Positions 54,946-62,265 of a stretch of 64,000 nt of DNA are shown one piece after another. Origin of the DNA: CBDCGJ01 sp965216645 (GTDB lineage Bacteria; Pseudomonadota; Alphaproteobacteria; GCA-2731375); assembly GCA_965216645.1 (NCBI GenBank), contig CBDCGJ010000043.1, positions 1-64,000 on the forward strand, in the 5' to 3' direction. A model generated the notes under the pieces. The model made no database searches. It saw only the letters and a program-made list of their open reading frames with translations, and had not been told where the DNA came from. The translations under genes were made by a program, and so were the position numbers. Numbering within the stretch: position 1 is the stretch's first letter; the number at the start of each line of letters is the position of its first letter.

Positions 54946-55794
54946 GTGACCCAAAATCGGACCACTGCTCTACGCGCCTTCTTCGCCCGCTATATTACAG
55001 CAAACGCAGGCGTGGACGACGAACGCATCGTGGAAGCGTTCTCTGTGGTGCCGCGAGAGGATTTTCTACCACCGGGTCCTTGGAAGATTTTTCTGCCTGG
55101 AACTGGACAATATATCGAAACGGTCGGCGACGATCTGGCCTATGCCTACCAGGATTTGTTGATCGGATTGAAGCCGGCCGATGGTATCAACAATGGCAGC
55201 CCGACGCTTCATGCCAGATGTTTGCAGGCGGCGTCGGTCGTTCCTGGCGACCGTGTCCTGCATCTTGGCTGCGGTACTGGATACTACAGCGCCTTGTTGG
55301 CCGAATTGACGGGGCCATCCGGGCATGTGGTCGCAATAGACATTGACGCGGAGTTGGCCCGACAGGCCAGCGAAAATCTCAAAACCCATAGGCAAGTGCA
55401 GGTCCTGCGACAGTCCGGCGCAGAGGGTCGTTTGCCGTTGAGCGATGTCATCTATGTCAACGCCGGGGTCAGCGATCCGCCGGCGACATGGTTCGACGCC
55501 TTGAATCCCGGTGGCCGTCTGATATTTCCGCTTACACCTTCGGAAGGTTACGGCGGTATGTTACGGGTGGAACGCCGCAGCGAGAACCGTCGTTTCGCCG
55601 CGAAATTTTTCTCGCCTGCTGCCTTCATTCCCTTCGTCGGCGCCCAACGTCAAGGCGCTCAGGCTCCACTGCAGGCTGCCTTCGCCGCCGGCGGTTGGCA
55701 AGAGGTCAAGTCGCTGATCATCGACAGCGATACACCGGACGACAGTTGCTGGTATGCCGGTGACGGCTGGTGGCTATCGACCGAGGCGACTTAG
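54946..55794 (+). CDS. Protein-L-isoaspartate methyltransferase-like SAM methyltransferase
   Basis: The 282-aa protein has the SAM motif VLHLGCGTGYYSALLAEL (104-121), preceded by GINNGSPTLHARCLQ, the PCMT region where canonical enzymes read GSGQTISxP. That difference suggests a PCMT relative rather than a canonical repair enzyme. GTG at 54946 is the start, with AAGG close ahead. The N-terminus continues RAFFARYITANAGVDDERIVEAFSVVPREDFLPPG, typical of the family. Confidence 0.8.
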   Translation: MTQNRTTALRAFFARYITANAGVDDERIVEAFSVVPREDFLPPGPWKIFLPGTGQYIETVGDDLAYAYQDLLIGLKPADGINNGSPTLHARCLQAASVVPGDRVLHLGCGTGYYSALLAELTGPSGHVVAIDIDAELARQASENLKTHRQVQVLRQSGAEGRLPLSDVIYVNAGVSDPPATWFDALNPGGRLIFPLTPSEGYGGMLRVERRSENRRFAAKFFSPAAFIPFVGAQRQGAQAPLQAAFAAGGWQEVKSLIIDSDTPDDSCWYAGDGWWLSTEAT

Positions 55795-56693
55795 GCTGCT
55801 GCCGCGGTCATTTCTTTCCGTCCCGTCTCGCAATAGCTCTCGATCCATTCGGTTGCCGTGCCGGTCTCGCGCCAAGTGACGGGGAAGAAGCTGTCATGCA
55901 GGCGGTCGTCGCCGGCCAATTGGTAGCGGCGGTAGACATAGCCGCCGGGACGATCGGAGAAGCGGGTGTCTTCCGGCACGAAATGGACACCAATGGAGCG
56001 GCGCATGCGGTCGCCGGTCGTGTTGGGGCCGGAGCCGTGCCAGATCTCGCCGGCATGGAACACCATGCTGCCCGCCGGCACTTCGATCTTCACGGGTTCC
56101 GGCGGCTCGATCCCGTTCGTTTCGGCCACATGCCGCATCAGGGCGCGATAGTCGTCCGGCGCGTGGAATCCTTCCGGGATCGGCGTCAGCGGCCAGCGGT
56201 GGGAGCCGGGGACATATTCGATCGTGCCTGCATCCCGATGGGTGTCGTCGAGGGTTAGCCATCCGGTCACGGTTTGCTGCGGGTCGAGATAGTCCATGAA
56301 GGACGTGTCCTGGTGCAGCGTCACCGATTTAGTGCCGGCCGGTTTCCACCAGATCGTGTCGATGCCCAGGCGCGCGCCGGACCAACCCGCGAGCCGCGCC
56401 GCCGTGCGGCCGATATCGGCGGACAAGGCCAGTTTCGCCACGGTCAGATCGGCTTTCCAGGCATTGCTCATATGCCGGGTGACGTCCGGTAGGCTCATGC
56501 CCTCCCGCCAATACCATTCGTCCGGATAGACCCCAGTGTCGAAGTCGCCGGCGAATAGTCGCGGGAAGCTTATCCGCAAGGCCTGGAGTTGGTCCTCCGA
56601 CAGAACGCGTTCGACGACCAGGAAGCCATCCCGTTGGAAGCGGGCGATATCTTCATCCCTCAGACGGGAAAGTGTCGGTAAATGATAGGTCAT
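55791..56693 (-). CDS. Phytanoyl-CoA dioxygenase (PhyH) family protein
   Basis: The 300-aa Fe(II)/2-oxoglutarate oxygenase has the 2-His-1-Asp triad H127, D129 (HQDTSF) and H219 (IWHGSGPN). Arg231/232 likely binds 2-oxoglutarate. DEDIARFQRDGFLVVERVL is the family N-terminus. The ATG at 56693 has GGAGAA about 10 nt ahead; the longer in-frame extension crosses the divergent Lrp gene and is rejected. It overlaps the convergent methyltransferase stop by 4 bp. The substrate is unknown. Confidence 0.88.
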   Translation of the reverse strand: MTYHLPTLSRLRDEDIARFQRDGFLVVERVLSEDQLQALRISFPRLFAGDFDTGVYPDEWYWREGMSLPDVTRHMSNAWKADLTVAKLALSADIGRTAARLAGWSGARLGIDTIWWKPAGTKSVTLHQDTSFMDYLDPQQTVTGWLTLDDTHRDAGTIEYVPGSHRWPLTPIPEGFHAPDDYRALMRHVAETNGIEPPEPVKIEVPAGSMVFHAGEIWHGSGPNTTGDRMRRSIGVHFVPEDTRFSDRPGGYVYRRYQLAGDDRLHDSFFPVTWRETGTATEWIESYCETGRKEMTAAAA

Positions 56694-56783
56694 GTCGGAT
56701 TTTCTCCGTTCTAATGTTGTTAATGTCGAAGATAGTGTATATTTTAGGTCATTCAACGAAATTAACTTCGGTAAAAATGCCCA

Positions 56784-57251
56784 ATGATCGAGCTCGACCA
56801 AATAGATTTCGGCCTTCTGGCGCTTCTGCAGAAGAATGCTCGGATGTCGAATAAGGAGCTGGCGGCGGCGGTCGGATTGGCGCCGTCGAGCTGCCACGAA
56901 AGACTAAAGCGATTGACCCGTGATGGCGTGCTGCGCGGCGCTCATGCGGAGGTTGCGCCGGGCGCCATGGGCGTCGGCTTGGAAGCATTGCTGATGATCG
57001 AACTGGCCAAACACGAGCGTCAGACCGTCGACAGTTTCATGGCCGAGATCGTGCAAGTTCCGGAAGTCCGCTCGGCCTTCCTGATCAGCGGTCAACACGA
57101 TCTGGTTGTCCATATCGTCGCCCGCGATACCGCGCATCTGAAGGACTTGGCCCTGGACCAATTCACCTCCCGCCCCGGCGTCACCCGCATCGAGACCTCC
57201 ATCATCTTCGAAGCCGCCCATCGCCACGATCTGCCGGATCTAACGAAATAG
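56784..57251 (+). CDS. Lrp/AsnC-family transcriptional regulator
   Basis: The 155-aa regulator has an N-terminal winged helix with NARMSNKELAAAVGLAPSSCHERLKRLTRDGVL (18-50) and a C-terminal ACT-like RAM domain (about 60-150) with FLISGQHDLVVHIVARD. It is divergent from the PhyH gene with a 90-bp gap. It may control that gene in response to an amino acid or related ligand. Its 3' end is close to the IS insertion. Confidence 0.92.
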   Translation: MIELDQIDFGLLALLQKNARMSNKELAAAVGLAPSSCHERLKRLTRDGVLRGAHAEVAPGAMGVGLEALLMIELAKHERQTVDSFMAEIVQVPEVRSAFLISGQHDLVVHIVARDTAHLKDLALDQFTSRPGVTRIETSIIFEAAHRHDLPDLTK

Positions 57252-57305
57252 CAGGTAATTGGAAACCGGAACTTGCAGTAATCTTCGTCATGTATGGACC
57301 TTTCC

Positions 57306-57576
57306 GGATTTGCAAGAAGAAACTGTGGCTTTGACCCACGCTCATGTATTCGTCCTGTTTGCGGGTTTTGTTGCCCTGGACGGAATGGGTCGATCGCGGC
57401 CCGGGTCGGTACAATCATCCCGACGACCTTTTTTGGTCGATGACGCTCCGTCCTGACCCGGGTCTCGGTCCTGCCATGTCTTCTTCTCGCGGTGAATGGG
57501 GTTTGTCCTTTTCTGCTGTGTTTTGCTGGTCTTTTGCGTTTCGTTCGTGGTTTCGGTTGCGTGGCGGTGGTCAGCT
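57306..57576 (-). ncRNA. Possible guide (bridge/seek) RNA region of the IS1111-group element
   Basis: IS110-family elements encode a small guide RNA in their longer non-coding end. In this element that end is the 271-bp stretch between the transposase stop and the inverted repeat at 57294. The stretch has no gene of its own. RNA boundaries and target/donor loops are not assigned. Confidence 0.3.
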
Positions 57577-58602
57577 TCAGCCGGCGGGATTGAAGCTGGT
57601 TTGTTTGCTCAGGCAGGCCCAGGCGATGCGGGCCAGTCGGTTGGCGACGGCGACGGCGAGGACGTTGCGATTGAGGTTTTCGGCGCGCTTGCGCATGATG
57701 AAGGCCTCGAGCCGGTTGCGCGGCTGTTGCTGGCGGCCGGCGACGGTGATCAGGCTGTGCGCGCCCTGGACCAGCCATTTGCGGATCAGGGCGTTGCCGC
57801 GTTTGGTGATGCGCAACAATCGGGTGCGCCCGCCGGTGCCGTGCTGTCTGGGCACCAGACCGAGCCAGGCGGCGAACATGCGGGCCGAGGCATAGAGGCC
57901 GGGATCGTCGACGGCGGCGATGAGGGCGGCGGCGGTCAAGGGGCCGATGCCGGGGATCGAAAGCAGCCACGGGGCGCGCTCGTCGGCCTTCAGCTGAGCC
58001 TTGATCAGGCCGTTGAGTTCGCGGATCTGAGCCTCGATCTCGAGCAGCATCAGTGCCTGCATTTCCAGGCCGCGCAGGAGCGCCGGAGCGAGTTCGAGCT
58101 CGGCCAGCCAAAGCGGCAGCTGGCGGCAGAAGCGGGCCCGGCCTTTGGGGTAGACATGGCCGTATTCGGCCAACAGGCCGCGCAGCCGGTTGACCGTCTC
58201 GGTGCGCTGGCCGAGCAGGCCCTCGCGCAGGCGCAAGAGGCTGCCCAGGTCCTGCTGCGTCATCGTCTTCACCGGGATAAACCGTGTGTCCGGCTGCCTG
58301 GCCGCGGTGGTGATGGCGCGGGCGTCCCGCGTATCGCTCTTATGCGCGCCCAAAAACATCGCCACCCGGCGCGGATGGATCAGCACCACCTCATGGCCCA
58401 GTGATTGGCAATAGCGGCCCCAATAGTTCGCCCCGCCGCAGCTCTCCATGGCGATGCGACAGGGCGGCAAGGCCGCCAGATAACGCTTCAAAGCGGCGCG
58501 GCGCAGTTTCTTCTCCAACACCGTCTCGCCCGCCCCATCGGTCCCGTGAATGTGAAAAATGTTCTTTGCCAAATCGATGCTCAACAATTTAATCTCCGTC
58601 AT
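57577..58602 (-). CDS. IS110-family (IS1111-group) transposase
   Basis: The 341-aa transposase has the N-terminal RuvC-like DEDD domain with Asp10 (SIDLAKN), Glu53 (AMESCGG), Asp90 and Asp93 (SDTRDARAI). A C-terminal domain has SIPGIGPLTAAALIAAV (helix-hairpin-helix) and WLGLVPRQHGTGGRTRLLRITKRG. At the position where many IS1111-group relatives have HSSGG or HSTGG, this protein reads HGTGG, so a serine that may be catalytic could be absent. GGAGAAAGG precedes the ATG at 58602, 8 nt away. Confidence 0.9.
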   Translation of the reverse strand: MTEIKLLSIDLAKNIFHIHGTDGAGETVLEKKLRRAALKRYLAALPPCRIAMESCGGANYWGRYCQSLGHEVVLIHPRRVAMFLGAHKSDTRDARAITTAARQPDTRFIPVKTMTQQDLGSLLRLREGLLGQRTETVNRLRGLLAEYGHVYPKGRARFCRQLPLWLAELELAPALLRGLEMQALMLLEIEAQIRELNGLIKAQLKADERAPWLLSIPGIGPLTAAALIAAVDDPGLYASARMFAAWLGLVPRQHGTGGRTRLLRITKRGNALIRKWLVQGAHSLITVAGRQQQPRNRLEAFIMRKRAENLNRNVLAVAVANRLARIAWACLSKQTSFNPAG

Positions 58603-58682
58603 GGGCCTTTCTCCTTTCAAATCTGTCTCTCTGGCTCATAGAAGTCGTCATTTGAGACAAAGAAAGAGGGAAAGGTCCATCC

Positions 58683-58802
58683 CATCATCCCGGACAAGCG
58701 TAGCGGGATCCGGGATCTCAAGCAGAATGGAACAAGCTGTTAAGGTTGCGATCTATTCTGCTTGAGATACCGGATAACGGCTACGCCGTTTCCGGCATGA
58801 CG
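58683..58802. repeat. REP-like dispersed repeat, copy B
   Basis: Outer arms ATCTCAAGCAGAAT (58715-58728) and ATTCTGCTTGAGAT (58755-58768) are perfect inverted complements. A further stem AACGGC-TAC-GCCGTT lies at 58776-58790. Bases 58763-58802 read in reverse match copy A at 38 of 40 positions. It lies immediately beside the IS1111-group element and 3' of the TraX-like gene. Confidence 0.75.
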
Positions 58803-58860
58803 GTTAATGAGTTTGGACCGATGGTGATCTTTTTAGCAGTTTCCTAGCGGTTATCTCTAA

Positions 58861-59556
58861 CTAGACATATAGGTCCCAAAGATGGAACGTCAGTAAATGG
58901 GCGGGATAGAAGCCGTAGAACATATGGGTCGGCAGGCGCGGCAAGTTCAAATCGAGTTTCAGGGTCAAGGCCAAGAAAGCGCCGCTGGCGAGGGCCGGCA
59001 GGTCGGCGAGGATCAGCGGCGGCCAGCTCGGCACGAGATTGGCGGCAAGGGCGAGGGGACCGGTGGCCCATAAAGTGGCATCTGGGCGGGCGCGTTCGAG
59101 ACAGCATAGCACCGGAATCATCGCCGCACCCAGGGTGCCGAAGTCGGTGAACCAAGCGGCCGGTGCCAACGCGGCGGCGGCAATCAATGGATAGGGGCGG
59201 CGGGACGCTGTGAAGCGGTCGATCAACCAAATCGCCAGCACCCCCGCCAAAAGCGTGAACATCACATTGCCTTCGAACCATTCCCGGCCCGCCATGACAT
59301 AGGCGGGTTGGCTAATGACCGCCCAGGGCAACAACCGTTTCGCATAACGCAAAGCCCGATCCGGCTTCTCCGCCAAACGCAAGGCGATGATCGCGGCGAA
59401 CAACGGAAACGATAGCCGGCCGATCGCGTGCGTCTCCGCGATCAATGCGGGCTCGACGATCTTGCCGTAATGGTCGATGGCCATGGTGGCGAGCGCCAGC
59501 CATTTCGCCAATTCCAGATCGCCCCCCGCCGCTTTATCGTCTCGTGACGCGGGCAT
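58861..59556 (-). CDS. TraX-family membrane protein
   Basis: The 231-aa protein has at least six hydrophobic segments and the TraX family start, LELAKWLALATMAIDHYGKIV, followed by GRLSFPLFAAIIA. F-plasmid TraX N-acetylates pilin, but chromosomal TraX-like proteins are widespread and their substrates unknown. No pilin or conjugation gene is adjacent. It is divergent from the small exported protein gene by an 82-bp gap. Confidence 0.85.
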   Translation of the reverse strand: MPASRDDKAAGGDLELAKWLALATMAIDHYGKIVEPALIAETHAIGRLSFPLFAAIIALRLAEKPDRALRYAKRLLPWAVISQPAYVMAGREWFEGNVMFTLLAGVLAIWLIDRFTASRRPYPLIAAAALAPAAWFTDFGTLGAAMIPVLCCLERARPDATLWATGPLALAANLVPSWPPLILADLPALASGAFLALTLKLDLNLPRLPTHMFYGFYPAHLLTFHLWDLYV

Positions 59557-59638
59557 GGCTCACCCATCTCCCGATGGTGCGATTGGACAGCGAAGTAACG
59601 CGACTGTTAAGCTGTTTTTCGCCAGGAGGTAGCGCGCC

Positions 59639-59983
59639 ATGCTCCGAATCATCCCGATTTTTCTCTGTCTTGCCGTCACCCTGCCGGCTTATGCCGCGAA
59701 AGAAAAGTTCGAACGCACGAAACCGCACGTCAATATCGGTACCATCGGTCAGCAGGATTGCTGGCGACAGCAAGCGCCCGCCTATTCGAAAGCCTGTCAG
59801 GAAAAGCTCATCGTGGCTTATTGCAAGACGCCACAGGGGCGTGGTTGTGACCGGAAAGAGGTTCGAAAAATGATCGCTGCCGGGAAAATTCGCGCCAAAC
59901 CGCCGGCGAGCGCGAAGCCAAAGCCCCCGCCCGAACCGGGGCTGCCGGGCGTGACCATATATCTCGACCTGAACAGAAACTGA
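59639..59983 (+). CDS. Small exported protein whose mature N-terminus matches EF-Tu
   Basis: The 114-aa protein has a signal peptide (MLRIIPIFLCLAVTLPAYA) with an Ala-Tyr-Ala cleavage site after residue 19. The predicted mature protein begins AKEKFERTKPHVNIGTIG (20-37), the N-terminus of bacterial EF-Tu after removal of Met. The match ends there: EF-Tu continues HVDHGKTT, this protein QQDCWRQQ. Cysteines at 41, 53, 62 and 70 could form disulfides; a Pro/Lys-rich linker (86-101) and GVTIYLDLNRN follow. AGGAGG precedes the ATG by 9 nt, a strong ribosome site. Function unknown; see finding. Confidence 0.8.
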   Translation: MLRIIPIFLCLAVTLPAYAAKEKFERTKPHVNIGTIGQQDCWRQQAPAYSKACQEKLIVAYCKTPQGRGCDRKEVRKMIAAGKIRAKPPASAKPKPPPEPGLPGVTIYLDLNRN

Positions 59984-60084
59984 TTTCTGCCGTGCCGCCG
60001 GCGGTTAGCGGCTTGGCTGGCGCCGGGAGGCGGGCTCGATTAAACTTCGGCCGTGCGGCGTTATAGGTTGGGTATCTGCCGAAA

Positions 60085-61077
60085 ATGGACGAGTTCGGGC
60101 GACAACAAGACATCGTTATAGGGCTGAACGCGGTTATCGTGGCTTCCCATGCGGATATGCCGCGCGTGCTGGTCGTTGAGGAGGCCGGGGCCGATGCCTT
60201 GCCGTTTGGCTCCTTCCAGGCGGATCACCGCACGTTGGAAAGCGGCCTGCGCGATTTGGTCGCCGCACAGACCGATCTTAATTTGGGATATGTGGAGCAG
60301 CTCTACACATTCGGCGATCGGGATCGCGACCCGCGCCTTGGCCATGACGGTGGCCGCGTGATCAGCATCGGCTATCTCGCCTTGGTTCGCGACGACGATG
60401 ACGGCGAAGCGGTGTCGACGATCTCGCTTAAACCCGGCAACCGCTGGAAAAACTGGTACGACTATTTCCCCTGGGAGGACTGGCGCGCCGGTAAACCGGC
60501 GATCCTGGCGGATATCATCGAACCTTATCTGTTCCGGTGGATCGACGCGGCGGAAAATCCGTCGATCGGTGAGCTGCGCCGAAGCAGGGCCGCACAGACA
60601 TTCGCCACAGGGGCGTCGCCTTGGAACGAGGAGGCGGTTCTTGAGCGCTACGAATTGCTTTACGAGGCGGGCTTGATCGCGGAAAGCGGCCGTGACGAAC
60701 GTTTCGGGGACGTGAACGGTGTGAACGGGACTGTGCCGTCGCGGGCTATGGCGCTCGATCACCGGCGTATTCTAGCCACAGGAATCGGCCGTTTGCGGTC
60801 CAAGATCAAATATCGGCCCGTGGTTTTCGAACTGATGCCGGAGGCCTTTACCCTGCTGCAGCTGCAGCGCCTAGTGGAGGGGCTGGCGGGCAAGCGGTTG
60901 CACAAACAGAATTTCCGCCGTCTGGTCGAAACGAATGGCTTGGTCGAGAGTGCCGGTACTGTCGCTCACGATACGGGCGGCCGCCCGGCCCAGCAGTTTC
61001 GATTTAGAAAAGATGTGGTGGCGGAGCGTAGATCGCCCGGCGTAAAATTACCGGGCTCTCGTATTGCCCAACCGTAA
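60085..61077 (+). CDS. nadQ: NadQ, transcriptional regulator of NAD synthesis
   Basis: The 330-aa protein combines a Nudix-like N-terminal domain (about 5-150), lacking an evident catalytic Nudix box, with a C-terminal winged-helix DNA-binding region (about 230-310, FTLLQLQRLVEGLAGKRLHKQNFRRLVETNGLVE). This matches the alphaproteobacterial NAD regulator NadQ. Its position directly upstream of nadABC supports that role. NAD-related metabolites bound by the Nudix-like domain are thought to control repression. It lies 156 bp from nadA, with a repeated site and promoter in between. Confidence 0.87.
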   Translation: MDEFGRQQDIVIGLNAVIVASHADMPRVLVVEEAGADALPFGSFQADHRTLESGLRDLVAAQTDLNLGYVEQLYTFGDRDRDPRLGHDGGRVISIGYLALVRDDDDGEAVSTISLKPGNRWKNWYDYFPWEDWRAGKPAILADIIEPYLFRWIDAAENPSIGELRRSRAAQTFATGASPWNEEAVLERYELLYEAGLIAESGRDERFGDVNGVNGTVPSRAMALDHRRILATGIGRLRSKIKYRPVVFELMPEAFTLLQLQRLVEGLAGKRLHKQNFRRLVETNGLVESAGTVAHDTGGRPAQQFRFRKDVVAERRSPGVKLPGSRIAQP

Positions 61078-61128
61078 CTGCTTGTAAAAACGTTGAGAAT
61101 CCAGGTTTCGAGATTCATCGGTAAGGGC

Positions 61129-61157
61129 TTGACATAGCTTATGCTCATTATTAGGTT
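61129..61157 (+). promoter_or_regulatory. Likely nadA promoter
   Basis: A perfect -35 box TTGACA (61129-61134) is followed after 17 nt by TAGGTT (61152-61157), a poor -10 candidate. It lies 77 bp 5' of the nadA ATG. Confidence 0.45.
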
Positions 61158-61214
61158 AAGTAGGTATCCCGAGTGGATATTTTTTTCACCCCAAAATACT
61201 CAATATTAGCATAA
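61139..61214. promoter_or_regulatory. Candidate NadQ operator pair
   Basis: TTATGCTCATTATTAG (61139-61154) and, on the opposite strand, TTATGCTAATATTGAG (complement of 61199-61214) match at 12 of 16 positions. One overlaps the spacer and -10 of the promoter; the other lies 20 bp from the nadA start. Such an inverted pair is a plausible two-site operator. NadQ binding is inferred from the adjacent nadQ gene. Confidence 0.45.
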
Positions 61215-61233
61215 ATAAGTTTGGAACCCTCTC

Positions 61234-62265
61234 ATGCTGACGAGTACGCAACACGATACGGAATTCACGCCCGAATTGGCGGCCCGCTTGGCGCCTCTTT
61301 ACGATCGCGTCAAGCAAGTCATCGCCAAGTCGGATTGGCCGTTCTATGCCCCGGATGTCGACAAGGTCTTGCGATTGAAACGGCAACGCAATGCGGTGAT
61401 CTTGGCCCATAACTATATGACGCCGGACATTTATCACTGCGTATCGGACATTGTCGGCGACTCTCTAGCCCTGGCCCAAAAAGCGATGGAGGTGGAGGCC
61501 GACGTCATCGTGCTTTGCGGCGTCCATTTCATGGCCGAAACGGCAAAGCTTCTGAATCCGGAAAAGACCGTGTTGATCCCCGATCTGAAAGCCGGATGCT
61601 CGTTGGCCGAATCGATTACCGGGGCCGATATTCGCGAGTTGCGTAAGAAGTATCCCGGCGTGCCTGTCGTAACCTATGTCAACACCTCTGCCGAGGTGAA
61701 GGCGGAATCCGATGTTTGCTGTACCTCCGCCAATGCCAAACAGGTTGTGGAAAGCTTGGGCGTGAACCGGGTGATGCTGTTGCCGGACGAATATCTAGCG
61801 CGTAACGTCGCGGCTCAGACCGACGTCGAAATCATCACTTTCCCGGGCCGTTGTCAGGTGCATGAACGGTTTTCCGCCGATCAGGTCATCGCGCTGCGGA
61901 AGTCCCATCCGGGTGTCACAGTCCTGGCCCACCCGGAATGCCCACCGGAGGTATTGGACGAAGCGGACTTCTCCGGCTCCACCGCCGGCATGGCGCAGTT
62001 CGTCCGCGATCGGAAGCCGGCCGAAGTGGCGATGATCACGGAATGCTCGATGAGCGACAATCTGATTTCCGACAACCCGGAGACCAAGTTCATTCGATCC
62101 TGCAGCCTTTGCCCGCATATGCAGCGGATCACCATGGTCAACATCGCCGAGGCCTTGGAAGACATGAAACATGAAGTCTCCGTCGATCCGCGGATCGCGG
62201 AGAAGGCACGGCAGGCAGTGGAGAATATGCTGCGTGTCGGCCGTGGTGAGAAGATTGTAAAATGA
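61234..62265 (+). CDS. nadA: Quinolinate synthase
   Basis: The 343-aa enzyme condenses iminoaspartate with dihydroxyacetone phosphate to quinolinate. Three-domain NadA segments are visible: LAHNYMTPDIYHCVSDIVGDSL, LCGVHFMAETAKLLNP (first Fe-S Cys), VCCTSANAK (second) and RSCSLCPHMQRI (third), plus ECSMSDNL. These coordinate the [4Fe-4S] cluster. It overlaps nadB by 4 bp. Confidence 0.95.
   Translation: MLTSTQHDTEFTPELAARLAPLYDRVKQVIAKSDWPFYAPDVDKVLRLKRQRNAVILAHNYMTPDIYHCVSDIVGDSLALAQKAMEVEADVIVLCGVHFMAETAKLLNPEKTVLIPDLKAGCSLAESITGADIRELRKKYPGVPVVTYVNTSAEVKAESDVCCTSANAKQVVESLGVNRVMLLPDEYLARNVAAQTDVEIITFPGRCQVHERFSADQVIALRKSHPGVTVLAHPECPPEVLDEADFSGSTAGMAQFVRDRKPAEVAMITECSMSDNLISDNPETKFIRSCSLCPHMQRITMVNIAEALEDMKHEVSVDPRIAEKARQAVENMLRVGRGEKIVK

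Larger units (their letters stand above)
57294..58680 (-). mobile_element. IS110-family, IS1111-group insertion sequence
   Basis: The element is bounded by a 12-bp perfect inverted repeat, ATGGACCTTTCC (57294-57305) and GGAAAGGTCCAT (58669-58680). Such short subterminal repeats mark the IS1111 group of the IS110 family. One transposase gene occupies most of the element. The long non-coding part (about 270 bp) lies downstream of the transposase stop, as expected for this group. Its right flank is a REP-like sequence, a common IS1111-group target. Confidence 0.75.
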
